Assembly: GCF_028583425.1 (NCBI RefSeq)
Contig: NC_072796.1
Coordinates: forward strand, 88,431,464-88,495,463
From: Eublepharis macularius
Taxonomy: Eukaryota; Chordata; Lepidosauria; Squamata; Eublepharidae
DNA: 64,000 bases
Direction: 5' to 3'
Under the pieces are notes generated by a model. It ran no database searches. It was given only the letters and a program-made list of their open reading frames with translations, and was not told where the DNA came from. The position numbers and the translations under genes are program-made. Positions 1 to 12,288 of this stretch are shown here, in pieces (positions within the stretch are counted from its first letter, which is position 1; each line of letters begins with the position of its first letter).

Positions 1-170
1 TTATTTACATTATTTATGCCCCACCTTTTCTCCCCAGGGGGAGAAATTGGCTTACAACAGCCTTCATTTTATACTCACAATGACCCTAAGAGATAGTTTA
101 GGCTGAGTGTGACTGTCCAAAGGTCACCCAGCAAGCTGCCATAGCACTTTAGTGGCCCAAGCTTTGTTTT
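1..170 (-). repeat. tRNA-derived SINE (Sauria-SINE-like), cut by the window edge
   Basis: It reads in reverse: an A/T-rich tail (TTATTTACATTATTTATGCC), then the conserved body with TTTAGGCTGAG and AAGGTCACCCAGCAAGCT. The forward equivalents (TGGGTGACCTT, CAGCCTAACCT) are the diagnostic middle of this squamate family. The tRNA head is missing. Confidence 0.7.
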
Positions 171-180
171 CTCGATGGGT

Positions 181-3100
181 GGGTTAGAATAAATTTCTTC
201 CCATGTCCCCATCAATTTCATCCAGTAAAGTGGCAGCTTCCTCTTCTATTTTAAGCTTCTTGACCCTTAGGAACCATCTTAACTGTGAGGGAACTTGTCG
301 GGAGACCTGCTCTAATCCCATCAAATTCTTTAGCTCTTGGAAAGTTGTCACTTTATTTCTCTCAACCTATTCAAGGTTCTATCTAAACAACATCCTAATT
401 GTGAATAGGTTTCTCCTGACTTAATCTCCCTGAAAGCCTTTCTACTCTATTCTGCTGGCAGACCGCAGAGAATTCTGACCCTCTCTGGTAGCGTGTCTCT
501 GAGTATAATCTTACATCCCTTTTGTCCCACACTTTAAAACATATATTTTTGGCTTATATCCCAGCCCAGATATTTGGTAGAGGAGAAGCAAGAACCCACA
601 TCTTCTTTAAATCAAATGGCACTAGAGCCTGAGTAAAGTTCAAAAGGAACTAGCAGATTTATTAAACAGGCAGGGTTGGTATACTTGTAGGCAGGGAAAG
701 AAGTAAATTTTGATTGTAGAACAGATACTTCACAATCATTAGGCACAATAATCTTCTTAAAGCTTAGTTTCAGTATTTACAGAGCTTAAAAGTGAGAGGT
801 TGGTCGTTTCAGACTTAGGTTACTTTAATAAGGTTTCTTCAGATTTCACTTTACAGGTTAGGTGTTCTGACTTCAATTCTTTCCCCTTTAAACCAGACCT
901 AGGGTCCTCCTCAGAGACAAACCCCCCTTTTTAGACACTAGGCAGGAATTATTCTTCTCCAAAAAACATAACCCTGTTCACTTGGCTCAAGGGGAGCCTC
1001 CTTGCACTATTCACTTCCTCTGCCAACAACACCCCCCACTCCATTCTATCTTGTCTGTGTAAATTAGTGCTGGCTTTCACACTTAAGTACTTTAACTAAA
1101 GTCTTATTTAAGCCTAAACTATCCCAATTAGGGCAAACTTTTACTTTTTCCTCACACAGAAGATTACTAGACTGCCCCACTTTGTCAGACTCCAAACTTC
1201 AACTCCTCCAACAAGTCTCTCAGCACCAATAGTTACTTTCTCATTGGCCAATCACAGAGAGGAAGGAAGCAGCCTGTCAATCATTAGTAAACCTTTCATT
1301 TAAAAGCTCATTTCTATCACATGTGCAAACATCAAAGTTAAGGGAACCTATTTCCTACTGAAAGCAAACTGTGCATTGGCTTATAGGGTAAGAATTACAG
1401 AAGCCAATGTGTGACATTAAAATGGCAGGAAAGCGATTTTGTGTTATAGGAGCTAGGTGTTTGCTTATTTCACTTTAATACACACCCATGGCAAATACGT
1501 CTCCCGTTATATATGGGGTGATGGTGGTGCACATCTGTCAAGGAAAAGGAGGAAGATGAAGAAGTGAGAAGTCTGAGGAGAAGATATAGCTGGTTGCCTT
1601 TCTACAATCTTATACAGATCATTCTAGTCCTATAAACCTAGGTTTATTGGTTCTGCTATATTCTGCACTATATTCTGATTTACAGAGATTGATTTACCTA
1701 CATTGACTATCTTTATTTCCACATATCACAAATTTACTCCTGAATTAATCCAACACGGAAGCAGAGGGGACAACATTAAAATTCAAGCATTCAATACAAA
1801 ATACACCTCTAGGCATATTACAGTAATTGTAAGATAAAGACGATAAGACAGTCATTCTTGTATTCATACATATATGTTCCATGCTTTGGAGTGTGACAAA
1901 GAAATGGATAAACGGTTTGGTAAATGGGAGGACATAATGCATGTCCCTTTCATCCAAACTAGAAATTAGTGTCAGGAAGAGCAATGTCAGAGAATGATAC
2001 ACATGTACTCCCCAATTATGGGGTGTGTTTATGCATGTGTGCACTACGATATTTTCATATTTCATACCCTACCCCGCTAAGGATGGGAAGATGTAAAGAG
2101 GAGTGTGTGACTGCATTGCATTCCAGTCCATGTTGTGTTCACCGAATTTCGTGGATTTAGATGAAGTTAACAGTTGGGCAGAAAGAAGTTAGAAGTAGGG
2201 GATAAATGAAGCAAGACAGGGAAAGTAGAGTTGTGTAACTATAAATAAGTACCAAACAAAAATTTGGAAACAGGCACTGTGCTTTAATAATCTAGCTGCC
2301 ATTTATATCTTCAATTATATTAAATTCATAATTAAATTATGTCTTGTCATCTGAACTGAAAGAGGGCTAGAGACTGAGAAAAAATTGTGTAAAAGGCGAA
2401 AAGGTTAAAAAATTGCAGAAAAAAAATTGCCAACAATAATTATATTTTTTTAAAATTTAAATATTTACATGCCTACCTTTCTACTGAGTGTCTCAGGAAC
2501 TAATTATACTAGTATCAAACAGTAGGCAGAGTAAGCCAGAATACAGTATTTCACTTGCCTTAAGTCTTGATATGCTCAGGATAAAGGTGGGCATATAAAT
2601 GTTAAATAGTTAACATTTTGAAATTACCAACTAATACTTGGTGGGAAAAACAGTATTATTAAAATTTATTTTCTACCAAAATTTAATTTCAGAATTTATC
2701 AGTGTAGTTTTCACCATGAAAAGTCAATCAATGGGACCAAAAAAGGTGACATTTTAATTGTAAGGTAAACATTCCAGAATAACCAAAGAAATAATAATGA
2801 GAACTATTAAAAATTGGACTAGGTCTCCCTAAAATTAGTACATGTTTTATGAGATAGCAGATCTCTTAGTAATGTGAATAGAAAAATGGGAACAATTGTC
2901 ATTCCAGGTCTTTTTGATGTTTGGTAGTCTTCAAAAATGGCAATATTAGAATTTAAGACTAAAACCTGGTGTGTAAATGATAATAAATTGCCTGATGGTG
3001 TTGGGAAAATGTAGTTCAGTGGCCTCAATGTAGCACCCACTGATGCCATGGTACCTGCCTTGGGTTGCTCCAGAAGAGTTAAAAAGCCAGTACCTTTATG

Positions 3101-3995
3101 TCTGCATGGGGTACCTATTCAGAAAGCTGTTATGGCCCTCTTTATTTTTCCGTTAGATTTTGCCTTTAACCCTCTTTTTACACCCTCTGGTTAGATTGCT
3201 GCCACCAGGAATTATATTCCAAAATAGTTAAATTTCCCCTTTAATAACGTGCCCAAGCGTCAGGCTCCTTCATGTGACTATGTGGCCCCGAGGAAAGAAA
3301 TGGGATATAGGAATAACATATACTCTGGAATGGGAAAAAACCCTTTTATTTTTACAAGAAGCAAATTGTTTTCACTCTATTACTTAAGCCAGATGTTCCA
3401 CCAACAACAAACTTCTTATTCTGGCACAGGTGCACCCACAGACGCCTTAGTGCACCTGCGCCAAGATAAGAGTGAGTCATTGGCAACATGATTAGCTTTT
3501 TATATCTTAGGATGGTGGGTTGAACAAGTGTTAAACATTTGGTAAAGATTTTGCAAAATCTCTTGGTATCTACTTCCAGATCATAAAAGATTACTGTCAA
3601 GTTATATTCAATCAATGGTAGAATGATCCAGATGCAGTTCAGTACTTCTTGATTGCAGCAAAAATTTGTATAGGAATAAAAGTATTGTCCCATGTTATTG
3701 AATGTGCATATAATAAAATGTCAAGGTATAAATATTCTAAATAAACAAACAGAATGGCTGTTAAAAATATAATGATCTTACTGTTATGGAAAAGGTTACT
3801 ATAAAAATTAATACAAACAAGGTATATGTGAAATGGTGGTCTTTATTGTTTTGTAGAAGAACTATAGACAAGCAAAATGTTTTCATATTGCTGTAGCACA
3901 CTGACAATATTTATTGTATTTAGCACAACATACTGCAAAATAGTGTTAAGCAAAATGAATACTTAATATGATGTATCTATAAAAAAGGTGGCAAC
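181..3995. other. Intergenic AT-rich sequence, nothing recognised
   Basis: No convincing exon, RNA gene or classified repeat was seen. The part from about 540 to 1330 has the look of a decayed mobile element, with a CCAAT-like stretch (CATTGGCCAATCA) near 1240, but no terminal repeats could be paired. Short ORFs have no recognisable motif. Confidence 0.5.
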
Positions 3996-4096
3996 CTTGT
4001 CTTCCCTTGTATTGTCGAAGGCTTTCACGGCCGGAGAACGATGGTTGTTGGGGGTTTTCCGGGCTGTATTGCCGTGGTCTTGGCATTGTAGTTCCT

Positions 4097-4131
4097 GACG
4101 TTTCGCCAGCAGCTGTGGCTGGCATCTTCAG
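4097..4131 (-). ncRNA. Hammerhead-ribozyme-like motif, left arm (inverted copy)
   Basis: This is the mirror copy of the motif at 4501-4534. On the minus strand CTGAAGA (4131-4125) is followed by a GCCAGC/GCTGGC stem and GAAACGTC. The stem II loop is one base longer than in the right arm. Confidence 0.5.
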
Positions 4132-4500
4132 AGGTGTAGCACCAAAAGACAGAGATCTCTCAGTGTCACAGTGTGGAAAAGATGTAGGTCATTTGTATCT
4201 ACTCAGGAGGGGTGGGGTTGAGCTGAGTCATTCTGTAAGAGTTTCCCAGGGTGTGGAATGCTAATGGCGGGAGGCTTCACTGTATCCTGAGGAGGTTCTT
4301 TTGCATATGTTAAGCACCAATCCATATGCAAAAGAACCTCCTCAGGATACAGTGAAGCCTCCCGCCATTAGCATTCCACACCCTGGGAAACTCTTACAGA
4401 ATGAATCAGCTCAACCCCACCCCTCCTGAGTAGATACAAATGACCTACATCTTTTCCACACTGTGACACTGAGAGATCTCTGTCTTTTGGTGCTACACCT

Positions 4501-4534
4501 CTGAAGATGCCAGCCCAGCTGCTGGCGAAACGTC
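4501..4534 (+). ncRNA. Hammerhead-ribozyme-like motif, right arm
   Basis: CTGAAGA at 4501-4507 is followed by one unpaired T, then a 6-bp stem (GCCAGC 4509-4514 with GCTGGC 4521-4526), GAAA at 4527-4530 and CGTC. This is the CUGANGA / stem II / GAAA / NUH order of a type I hammerhead. Stem III would be only the self-complementary ACGU, as in minimal hammerheads that act as dimers. Flanking CCT and AGG can start stem I. Activity is not shown. Confidence 0.5.
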
Positions 4535-4734
4535 AGGAACTACAATGCCAAGACCACGGCAATACAGCCCGGAAAACCCCCAACAACCATCTTGTCTTCC
4601 CTTGTTTGAATGTTTACTGAAACTGAGTGTCTTAGTTGAATAATTTTCTAAGAAAAGACTTATTCTCCTAATAAATCAGCATTTTTTAAAAAATTAGGAA
4701 TCATATTTAGACTTGTTTCCTGTTTCATGATTAT

Positions 4735-4945
4735 GAGAGGTAAGATTCTAGTCTGGAGAACTGGGTTTGATTCCCCACTCCTCCACCTGAAGACAGTCGG
4801 GTGACCTTGGGTCAGTCACAGCTCTCTCAGCCCCACCTACCTAACAGGCTGTATGTTGTTGGGATAATTATGAAACCGACTTGTTAACAACTATGAGTGT
4901 GGCAGTAATCTGTCCAGAAGAACAGTATATAAACACAAGGTTAAA
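4735..4945 (+). repeat. tRNA-derived SINE copy, forward orientation
   Basis: The B-box-like GGGTTTGATTCCCCA is followed by GGGTGACCTTGGGTCAGTCA and TCAGCCCCACCTACC, the conserved middle of the squamate SINE, and a diverged 3' part ending in AGTATATAAA. Confidence 0.65.
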
Positions 4946-6159
4946 AATCAGTCACCCAAGCTTCCCTTTGGTAACCTTGGTTTGGGGAGCTGAAGATCTA
5001 GAAAGCCTCATCACATATTTTGAGAAATAAATAAATCAAGACTCTGAAGTTTCTTAGCATTTTCAAAACCAAGAACTAAATGAAAGACGTCCCCACCCCC
5101 CACACACACACTTGCATAGACAGGACAACCACTAGTGTTTTTATGCATGCTCTGTAATCAGTGAGGCCTATAACTGAAGACTCAAATGTTCAGGGCCAAT
5201 TTTGATCCTCTTTGGATTCTTCCCCAGCATTTAAATAGAGTATTTATTTAAAAGCTTTCAAGAGGCTATTATGAGTGGATGCTGATGTCCTGGTCACAAA
5301 TAATGCACTAACAGTAGTAACAGCAATGTAACTGTTTATAGAGCTTTGTATAGTATAGTTGATTAGAGCCTGCCATTTTGTTGCATCAGTTTCTGTATGT
5401 TTCAAGGGCACAAGTATAGTGTGGGCCAATGGAAGGTGTTGGCACAGAGGGAATGTATTTTATTCCACCAATTACATTGTTCCTAGAGGAAGAAACACTT
5501 GAGCCAAACACCATGAACAATGTTTGATTCCATCATCTGGTTCCATTTATTAACAGATTAACCCACAGATTTTTGTTGCATGCTGGGATTCTTTGAGATC
5601 TTGGCATGCATTTGTCAAGGTAGAAGCAGATCTGTAATAGTAGTGAAATTTCCCTGAAAAACAGCTTATTCACCATTACTGGTGCTTCAGTGTAATATAA
5701 ATCTGGGAACATCAGAATCTAAGAACATTGATGAGTACACAATGTTTGCATAGTCAAGCGTATTTACCTTCTGAATGGCAACTTAGAATATGTCCAAGAA
5801 TCCTTTACAATGTACAAATAGAGTTGCCAACAGTTTTAGAGAAAACTGTTCTCCCCTGAGGTTTGATGTGTGGAAATGGACAGCTAAATCTTTCATGACA
5901 TGGAGGCAAACACTATTATCTGACAAATAACATTTCAATATGTCTATTAAAGGAACAGGACATTGATCTCCAGCCTTATTGGCAACCCATATGAAAGGAG
6001 TTTCCTCAAAGTATGCAAACCACTGCAAATCTTTCTTTTATTCTATTAAATAGCACTCCTGTTGCTTTGTTTTTATTATATCAATTCAGTCTCAACCTAA
6101 AATAATTGAATCACAGCATACTTTTGCAAGACATTCATTCTGTGAATAACTACATTTTA
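4946..6159. other. Intergenic sequence, nothing recognised
   Basis: AT-rich DNA with a short C/CA-rich run near 5091-5111 (CCCCACCCCCCACACACACA). No exon or repeat was identified. Confidence 0.5.
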
Positions 6160-6164
6160 AAAGC

Positions 6165-6310
6165 AAAGGTGTAACTGGGGCTTGGTGGTCCTATGTTAAA
6201 GCCTCACCATCTTCAGTTACTGTGGAAGGTGATGTGAAAGACCTCTACCTGAGACCCTAGAAGGTTGCTGTCTTTTAATTTTGATGATCCAAGTCTGAAC
6301 CAGTAAAGGT
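6165..6310 (+). repeat. Lizard tRNA-type SINE fragment
   Basis: It contains GTGATGTGAAAGACCTCTAC and CTGAGACCCTAGAAGG, the body of a SINE that is common in squamate genomes. The tRNA-like head is degraded. Confidence 0.55.
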
Positions 6311-6662
6311 AAGACATCTTTAATGTGTAATAATCATTTTTACACTACATTTTTACTACTCTGAGTCATCACACAATGCTGTCTTTCCCTCCAAGAGGTA
6401 CTAAAAGCATGTTTAATCTATTCATTTCCTCATCCACCATTTATCTGAGGTTATTATCTAGGCACTGAGATTATTTGAAGTAGAAAAATAACACGGGAAA
6501 GGATAAGGAACAAGGACCATTATGAGTATCACCTCTTTTGGCAAGAAACATAGAACAACTATTTTCAAACCTTTATATACAATTATTTCAAGTTGAATTT
6601 CCTTATTCTGAGTCAGGAACCAAAATTACAAATGCTAATGTGTACCACACTGTATAAACTAT

Positions 6663-6749
6663 TATAAAGAACTATATATATAGTTCTTTATATATATAGT
6701 TCTGTATTATAGAATATATCGAATAGAATATATATATTCTATAATACAG
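6663..6749. repeat. Paired AT-rich palindromes (potential cruciforms)
   Basis: Bases 6663-6692 form a perfect 30-bp palindrome centred on TATATA. Immediately after, CTGTATTATAGAATATAT (6702-6719) pairs perfectly with its reverse complement at 6732-6749 across a 12-base spacer. Confidence 0.85.
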
Positions 6750-6977
6750 TGGCATTTGAGATTTTGGAGTTATTACACATTGTGTTCTATGTTCATTATT
6801 ATTCTGACTAAGACCTTGGTCTATTAATGTTGGAAGATCAAGTCACCTTTAGCATGGGTAGCTCAATTAAGGCAATTAGAAACACATTGAAAGACAATGT
6901 GTTAAGAATGGAAGTGAGAGTAATAGGACTATACTCACGTTTCACAATTTTACTGACAGTGTGTCTGTTCTTTATAA

Positions 6978-7095
6978 CAGGGTCCCCAGCTGTTTCCAGC
7001 TTGCAGGAACTTTTGGAATTCTTACACAGGTGGTGCGCATAACCACAAAATGATGCTCACAGTTGCCACATTGGGGAAACCCTGCTCTAGAATTA
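6978..7095. repeat. Fragment of an hAT-type non-autonomous element
   Basis: AGGGTCCCCAGCTGTTTCCA followed by ACTTTTGGAATTCTTACACA and ACCACAAAATGATG resembles the left part of a reptile hAT family that opens with CAGGGGTCCCCAACC. The right end is uncertain. Confidence 0.4.
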
Positions 7096-7251
7096 CCAGC
7101 TTTTAGTTTAAAAGTCCCAAAACAGCAAAAAAAAATTGAAGAGGGAAATAAAATGATATACATCCATAGCCTCTTTTTAAGGAAGAAGTCTCCTCTGAAA
7201 AGATGGCAGAGTGATAGGCCAGCACCTAACTTCGATCTCGTAAACTTAACT

Positions 7252-7311
7252 TGAACTTAAGTTCTAGCCACAGACATCCTGGACTTAAGTTCTAGCGACA
7301 GATATCATTCT
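7252..7311 (+). repeat. Two-copy 28-bp tandem repeat
   Basis: ACTTAAGTTCTAGCCACAGA is followed 28 bases later by ACTTAAGTTCTAGCGACAGA; the units differ at a few positions. Confidence 0.7.
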
Positions 7312-7449
7312 CTAGACATTACTTTTGCATTTAGTTTGGGAGGGGGATATCATCCCTAAGAGGTCCAAATTTTGACCAAAGATTTTCCATTAATTGCACC
7401 CAAAATTCAGGAAGGTAGAATACAACAGTATGATCAATCCTTTTCACAA

Positions 7450-7523
7450 TCTTTTTTGTAACACACACCACATGTAATTTCAGACATATTCTCTACGTAA
7501 CTAAAACCATTTTGTAGTTTTAT
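7450..7523 (-). terminator. Candidate PLAG1 polyadenylation signal and downstream GU-rich element
   Basis: On the minus strand AATAAA lies at 7523-7518. About 45-60 bases further downstream is a GT-rich stretch (ATGTGGTGTGTGTT, near 7475-7460). That is the usual hexamer plus downstream-element layout, at the distance from the stop expected from mammalian PLAG1. Confidence 0.45.
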
Positions 7524-8895
7524 TGATATTTTGTGAAGTTCACATATTTCTGTACAGCAAACATAACACTGTAGGCCACAAGAAGCTGCAGCACTATTGT
7601 TTAATAGCAGCAAGTTATATTTTTATCAGGGTATGTGGACAATAAATAGTCTGTTTCTTTGGATATGAGTGTTTAAAATGAATTTCTGCTGCAGCTTCAT
7701 AATGTGATAGCTATTTTACAGAGCTTATACACAAAAATATATATGCAATCTTTTGTCTATATTTTATACAAATACAACAGTAGTTTGTGAATACATTTTA
7801 AAGTACATATACATGATAAGCAACTCAATTTCCCATATCACAGGATAGTAACTTTAAATGAAATACACAAATTCAGTCTGGAATGCATTTTTTTCTATTT
7901 TTGACTCAAAATCTGCGTCATTAAACATTTTAGCACACAAGTCCAAACATATCTCACTATCTACAAACATAATTTCAGCAATCCCAGTAAGGTTCCGGTA
8001 TCATCCTTTTTACAATGTTTCCCAGTTTGCCAGTATTCAAAAGGCTCTTAGAAACAAGCATGTTCTTCACTTCACGCTGTATTAAAAGCCCTCTTTTCAT
8101 TTACCATCTTATAGTTTTGAGAATAATAGGCTTATCTGGGTATAAATTTATGTCCAAGTTTTTTTGTTTTTTTGTTTTACAAGTGCATATGAATACATGG
8201 TGGTGTACAAAATTCATTAATGACAAATTAAGTCACAGTATAAAAATATATCATACGTCTATAAATCTAGTATAGGCCTTTCTCTATGGATAAAAATACA
8301 TCAGTCTGAATGAGACAGGGAGGTCTGTAGCACCATGAGAGAAGTTGTATCCCGTTACATTAGCAGCATGATCCACTATGATGATTCTGCAGGAGTGTTT
8401 CTTGAGAAGATAAACATTCATTCTGGTTCAACTGTACCACTGAAGCTTATACTGAAAAGTGTTTGCATGCAATTAGCAACAGTTCTGTGTCAATTTTAGG
8501 GTTAAGTAACAAAAAATGGCCTTCAACACAGCCCTTATTTTATAAGGGCTAAGGGACTGTATAATACACTTTTCAATTACTATGACATCACTTTAAATGG
8601 TGTTCCACTGTAATGTCAAATAGGTGGCTTTGTATAGTATACTGACAGGATGCAGATAGGCAGTTGAGCCTACACAATATACTTTATAGCAAGTAAGTAT
8701 AATGTCTAGGTTGCATTACTAAGAGGCACATCATTTTTAGCTGCTAAACCAGTGTATGAGACAAATAATTAAGAGCTTAATCCTTCTCTTTATACTAACA
8801 GGCACAGGACCAACCCTATGTTGAATTCCAACAGCAGCATAGTTATTATGATAGGGCATCAAATCTTTAGAATACTGCATATCAAACATTCTGAA

Positions 8896-9048
8896 AGTTG
8901 CAATCCTATGCACACTCACTTGGGATAAGTCCCATTGAACTCAGTGTGACTTTTGAATAAACATGCATAGGAATGGGCAGTAAGGCTGAACTCCTGTGCC
9001 TAATTACACCTGTAATTCCCACTGAAACATATGGGACTTACCTACAAT
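8896..9048. repeat. Old dispersed repeat inside the presumed PLAG1 3' UTR
   Basis: It contains GTTGCAATCCTATGCACACT, CCCATTGAACTCAGTGTGAC and AACATGCATAGGAATGGG, a consensus that recurs widely in squamate DNA. The family name is not certain. It is the only clear repeat in the 3' UTR region. Confidence 0.55.
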
Positions 9049-9476
9049 TAGTGGGCATACAACTGCAATTCTCTAAGACTCTTGAGTACATATTTAACAA
9101 TTGTTGATTACTTAACTTTTGGACTTGTATTAAAAATGGCAGTAGGAAAACAGCATAATTTGAAACATGTAAACCTAGGAAAAGTCCACTGTAAAACCCT
9201 TTAAAAAGACACACTGGTTCTGTGCAATATAGCAAATTGATATGAAAACACTGCAAGATGTACCTGTTTAAATTTACAATGTTTGCCATTTTGTACCCAA
9301 AGCATTATATTAAAGGCCCACATATGTCATCTAATGGCACTTGAACAATTATAATAAAAGATTTTATAATAGAAAGCATAACCTGTAAGAAATTCTTTTA
9401 TAAGGTTTAGGTTCTCTTTTGAAAGTGCTATATCTTTTATTATGTGTAACACAGAAGTTGATCGAGCTTTAGTTTT

Positions 9477-9510
9477 AACACACACACACACGCTCACTCT
9501 CACACTCTCC
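9477..9510. repeat. CA-rich simple repeat in the PLAG1 3' UTR region
   Basis: ACACACACACAC is followed by GCTCACTCTCACACTCTCCC, a short dinucleotide run grading into CT-rich sequence. Confidence 0.8.
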
Positions 9511-12288
9511 CTCCTCAACAATAACAACGGCCTACAATACATATAGAGCTCACTAGGCAAAAGATCCTGAAAATATGTACTCTTAACATTCATTATTAGC
9601 TTAATAAAGCAATCAGGTCTGGCTCATGTTTTAGTCAGTAAATGGTTTTTGAAAACCTCTACTGCCAAATGAATAAATCACTCTGTTCCACAATTCACTA
9701 CTAATAAAACACAAGCAAATTATATATATATTTTAAAAATCCATAGCAGAAATTTAGAAGCTGCAAAAGATGTGGTGCATGATCAGCCAGCACACACCAC
9801 ATTCCACCCTTAAGAATCAAACTGGTAGCTACAAAATAGGCTTTAAAACTGACATTTTGAAGCTGCCAATAATGTCTCTGCCTAAATGATAGCCATAAAG
9901 CACTAATATGTAAATATCGCCTACACTGTCAATCTGCTTCCACATACACTTACATCCTACTTCAGTGATGCATACACAGGGTGTAGCCAACTGCTGAAGT
10001 ACTAACTGAATGAGGTTCAATATCTTGTCTTGAAGTCCTAACTATCAATTTGAAGTGCACCTGTCTCTAATTAATCCTATCTGACAACCTGAAGAAACTG
10101 CTATAATAAATATGAAGCCTTTAGAAGTTCTGAAGAGTACTGGCAAAATTAGGGTCTTTTTTTGTAAATCAAGTTAACCAGCAACTAACACTGAAAAGAT
10201 AACATTGTTGTAACATGCTTTATACATATCATTCCCTGTCAAATACCATAAGCAATGTAGTGGTAAGCCTCCATTAGAAATGGAAAGGTTAAAACTAGTT
10301 CAACTTATTTCTGAAATCAATGAAATGCATTTTTCAATACTTGTCCAATAGAGTTTCTAAGTGAATTATACAACTGTTTTAAGAGAATAAAAAATGGGAT
10401 GGTGAAGGCCAATCCCCCAGGTGCTGGTTCTGTAGTGTTGAATACATTCAACATCTACAAAAAGCAAATAATTTTCCTCATAGACTTGATTCCTTTGAAG
10501 AAATAAAACCTTTTAAATATCCCTTCTAGATACACAGAGAGAGAAGTTCCAAAAGGAAATTTCTACTTTCTTTTTCCCATTTGGATCATGAAGTAGCTTT
10601 GAAATATTTTCAATTTGCTTCTGATGTCAGTCCCCCCCTCCCTTAAAATTATGGTGCTACATTTTTTGAAAGCAATATTGAACAATTCATTCCACTTAAG
10701 ATATATTTAAGCAATCTGTTTCATAGAAACTATAGGAAGCAATCATGCAGCAGAGCTAAAAGTCTACTTTGAGAAAGTATTCTCACAGCATATTGGAGCA
10801 GCTTGCAGAATTTTGAAAAGGTATTTTCCTTATTAATACATCCTTATTAATGCCTTTGGAACACATTAAAAAGTTACTATTCAGTAATAAAATTTAAATA
10901 CATACCAGTATAAAATAGTAAAATCACACCTGCATATTGTTCCTACAGTAAAAAAGTAAGAACTAATGATACAAATATTGGGAGCCAAAGCTCCTTCAAT
11001 GGGAACAACTTTTGTTTTTGTGAAGTATTTTGTTTTAACCACTTAAAACTTTATATTCATTCACGCAAATAATTGGAGATACTTGTGCATTTTTAGAATT
11101 CCTCCTAAAAGGGACAAGAATAGAATGTTACCAAGTTATAGCAAAACTACACTTCGCACTTACATATCACAGTTTTTCCCTCTTTTGGTTATCAGGGGTA
11201 GGGAACACAAGAGGGTGTTTTGAAAAGAAACAGCAATTTGACATACAACATGAGTAGTCATTTTGTTGTTACTTCCCTAAATACCCTAGTATTTTAGATA
11301 AAAGTGGCATAAGCAATATGCTTTTACTTCACTCCTAAGAGTCCTGTTTTTAATTCTCGGCAGTGAGAAAAATCACTAACCAAATACCTAGGTGTTATAA
11401 GTGTGATTACCATCTAAGTTTTTGCTTAGGGTGACATTACACACCAGATATACAACTCAAGAGATCTGCTCCAATGAAAATATGGAAAAAATGGATTTGC
11501 AAATTTACATTCATTTTCTAATTGTAAGAAAATCAAGTGAACAAGATACAACTTCCTAGCGAGACTTGACCACACCTTTGAGAGTCAGTTGGGATACTCA
11601 TCTTAAGGTGAAGAATAATGTATTTTATAGAATCAAATATATCAAGATACACTATTTTTGTTTCAAAGGTAACTCTTAATTTTGCCTCTTTTTGAATTTA
11701 AAATTGCCAGTTAGGAATATTATTCTTGCCAAATTACACTACTTTAATTGCACTTAATCATATTCCTTTTAAAACAATGTTATTTATGCAAAAATGGTAA
11801 GTCCAGACCTTTTGATGTCTACGTGTATATGCTGCACCATTGTCATACAGGAGTTAAAATTTTACTCTTAAAAACATTTCAGGTTGTGAATAAAACAGAG
11901 TTTACCTGCTTTTTCCAAGTATTTGTATTAAAATCAATGTTTTGTTCCTATTCTTAGTTATTAAAATAGCCACCACTTATTGACAAACAAAGAATTATCC
12001 ATTCTTAATGAAATTTTAAACAAGGGATACAAACATTTAGTGGGAATGGTTCTATTTTTAAAAGCATGGGTCTATTGGCAGTGAAAATTAATAGACTTTA
12101 AAAAACCAAGTAAACATCCATGAATGAACACATTCAAAATATTTTAAAAGTTAATTTGAATTTCATACTGGCTTAATGAGACTGGTACTGTACAAAAGTA
12201 GATTTACAATGACATAGTAGGCACTACATTAATAAAAGTCATCTAAGGCATTTCTACAAATAAACTGTTGCAAGGCTGGTTTTTCATC

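Larger units (their letters stand above)
3996..4605. mobile_element. Fold-back element with 15-bp target-site duplication
   Basis: Element 4011-4590 is flanked by a perfect 15-bp direct repeat, CTTGTCTTCCCTTGT, at 3996-4010 and 4591-4605. Two arms of about 269 bp (4041-4309 and 4323-4590) are reverse complements with only a couple of differences, around a 13-base loop. The left end has 30 extra bases (4011-4040) that the right end lacks. The arm sequence, including GAAACGTCAGGAACTACAAT, resembles a repeat common in squamates that I associate with Penelope-like element termini. There is no ORF for a transposition protein. Each arm carries a hammerhead-like motif, listed separately. Confidence 0.85.
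7500..12288 (-). other. PLAG1: Presumed PLAG1 3' untranslated region
   Basis: Downstream of the PLAG1 stop lies about 4.8 kb of AT-rich sequence with no long ORF and, unusually for this window, almost no recognisable repeats apart from one old insertion near 8.9-9.05 kb. Mammalian PLAG1 has a 3' UTR of roughly 5 kb, so the length fits. The left end is placed at a candidate poly(A) site near 7500. The extent is an inference; shorter isoforms ending at other AATAAA-like sites (for example minus strand near 9434) are possible. Confidence 0.55.

Noticed and set aside
540-1330. Possible solo LTR
   Set aside because: The CCAAT-like stretch is suggestive, but no terminal TG...CA pair or target duplication could be found.
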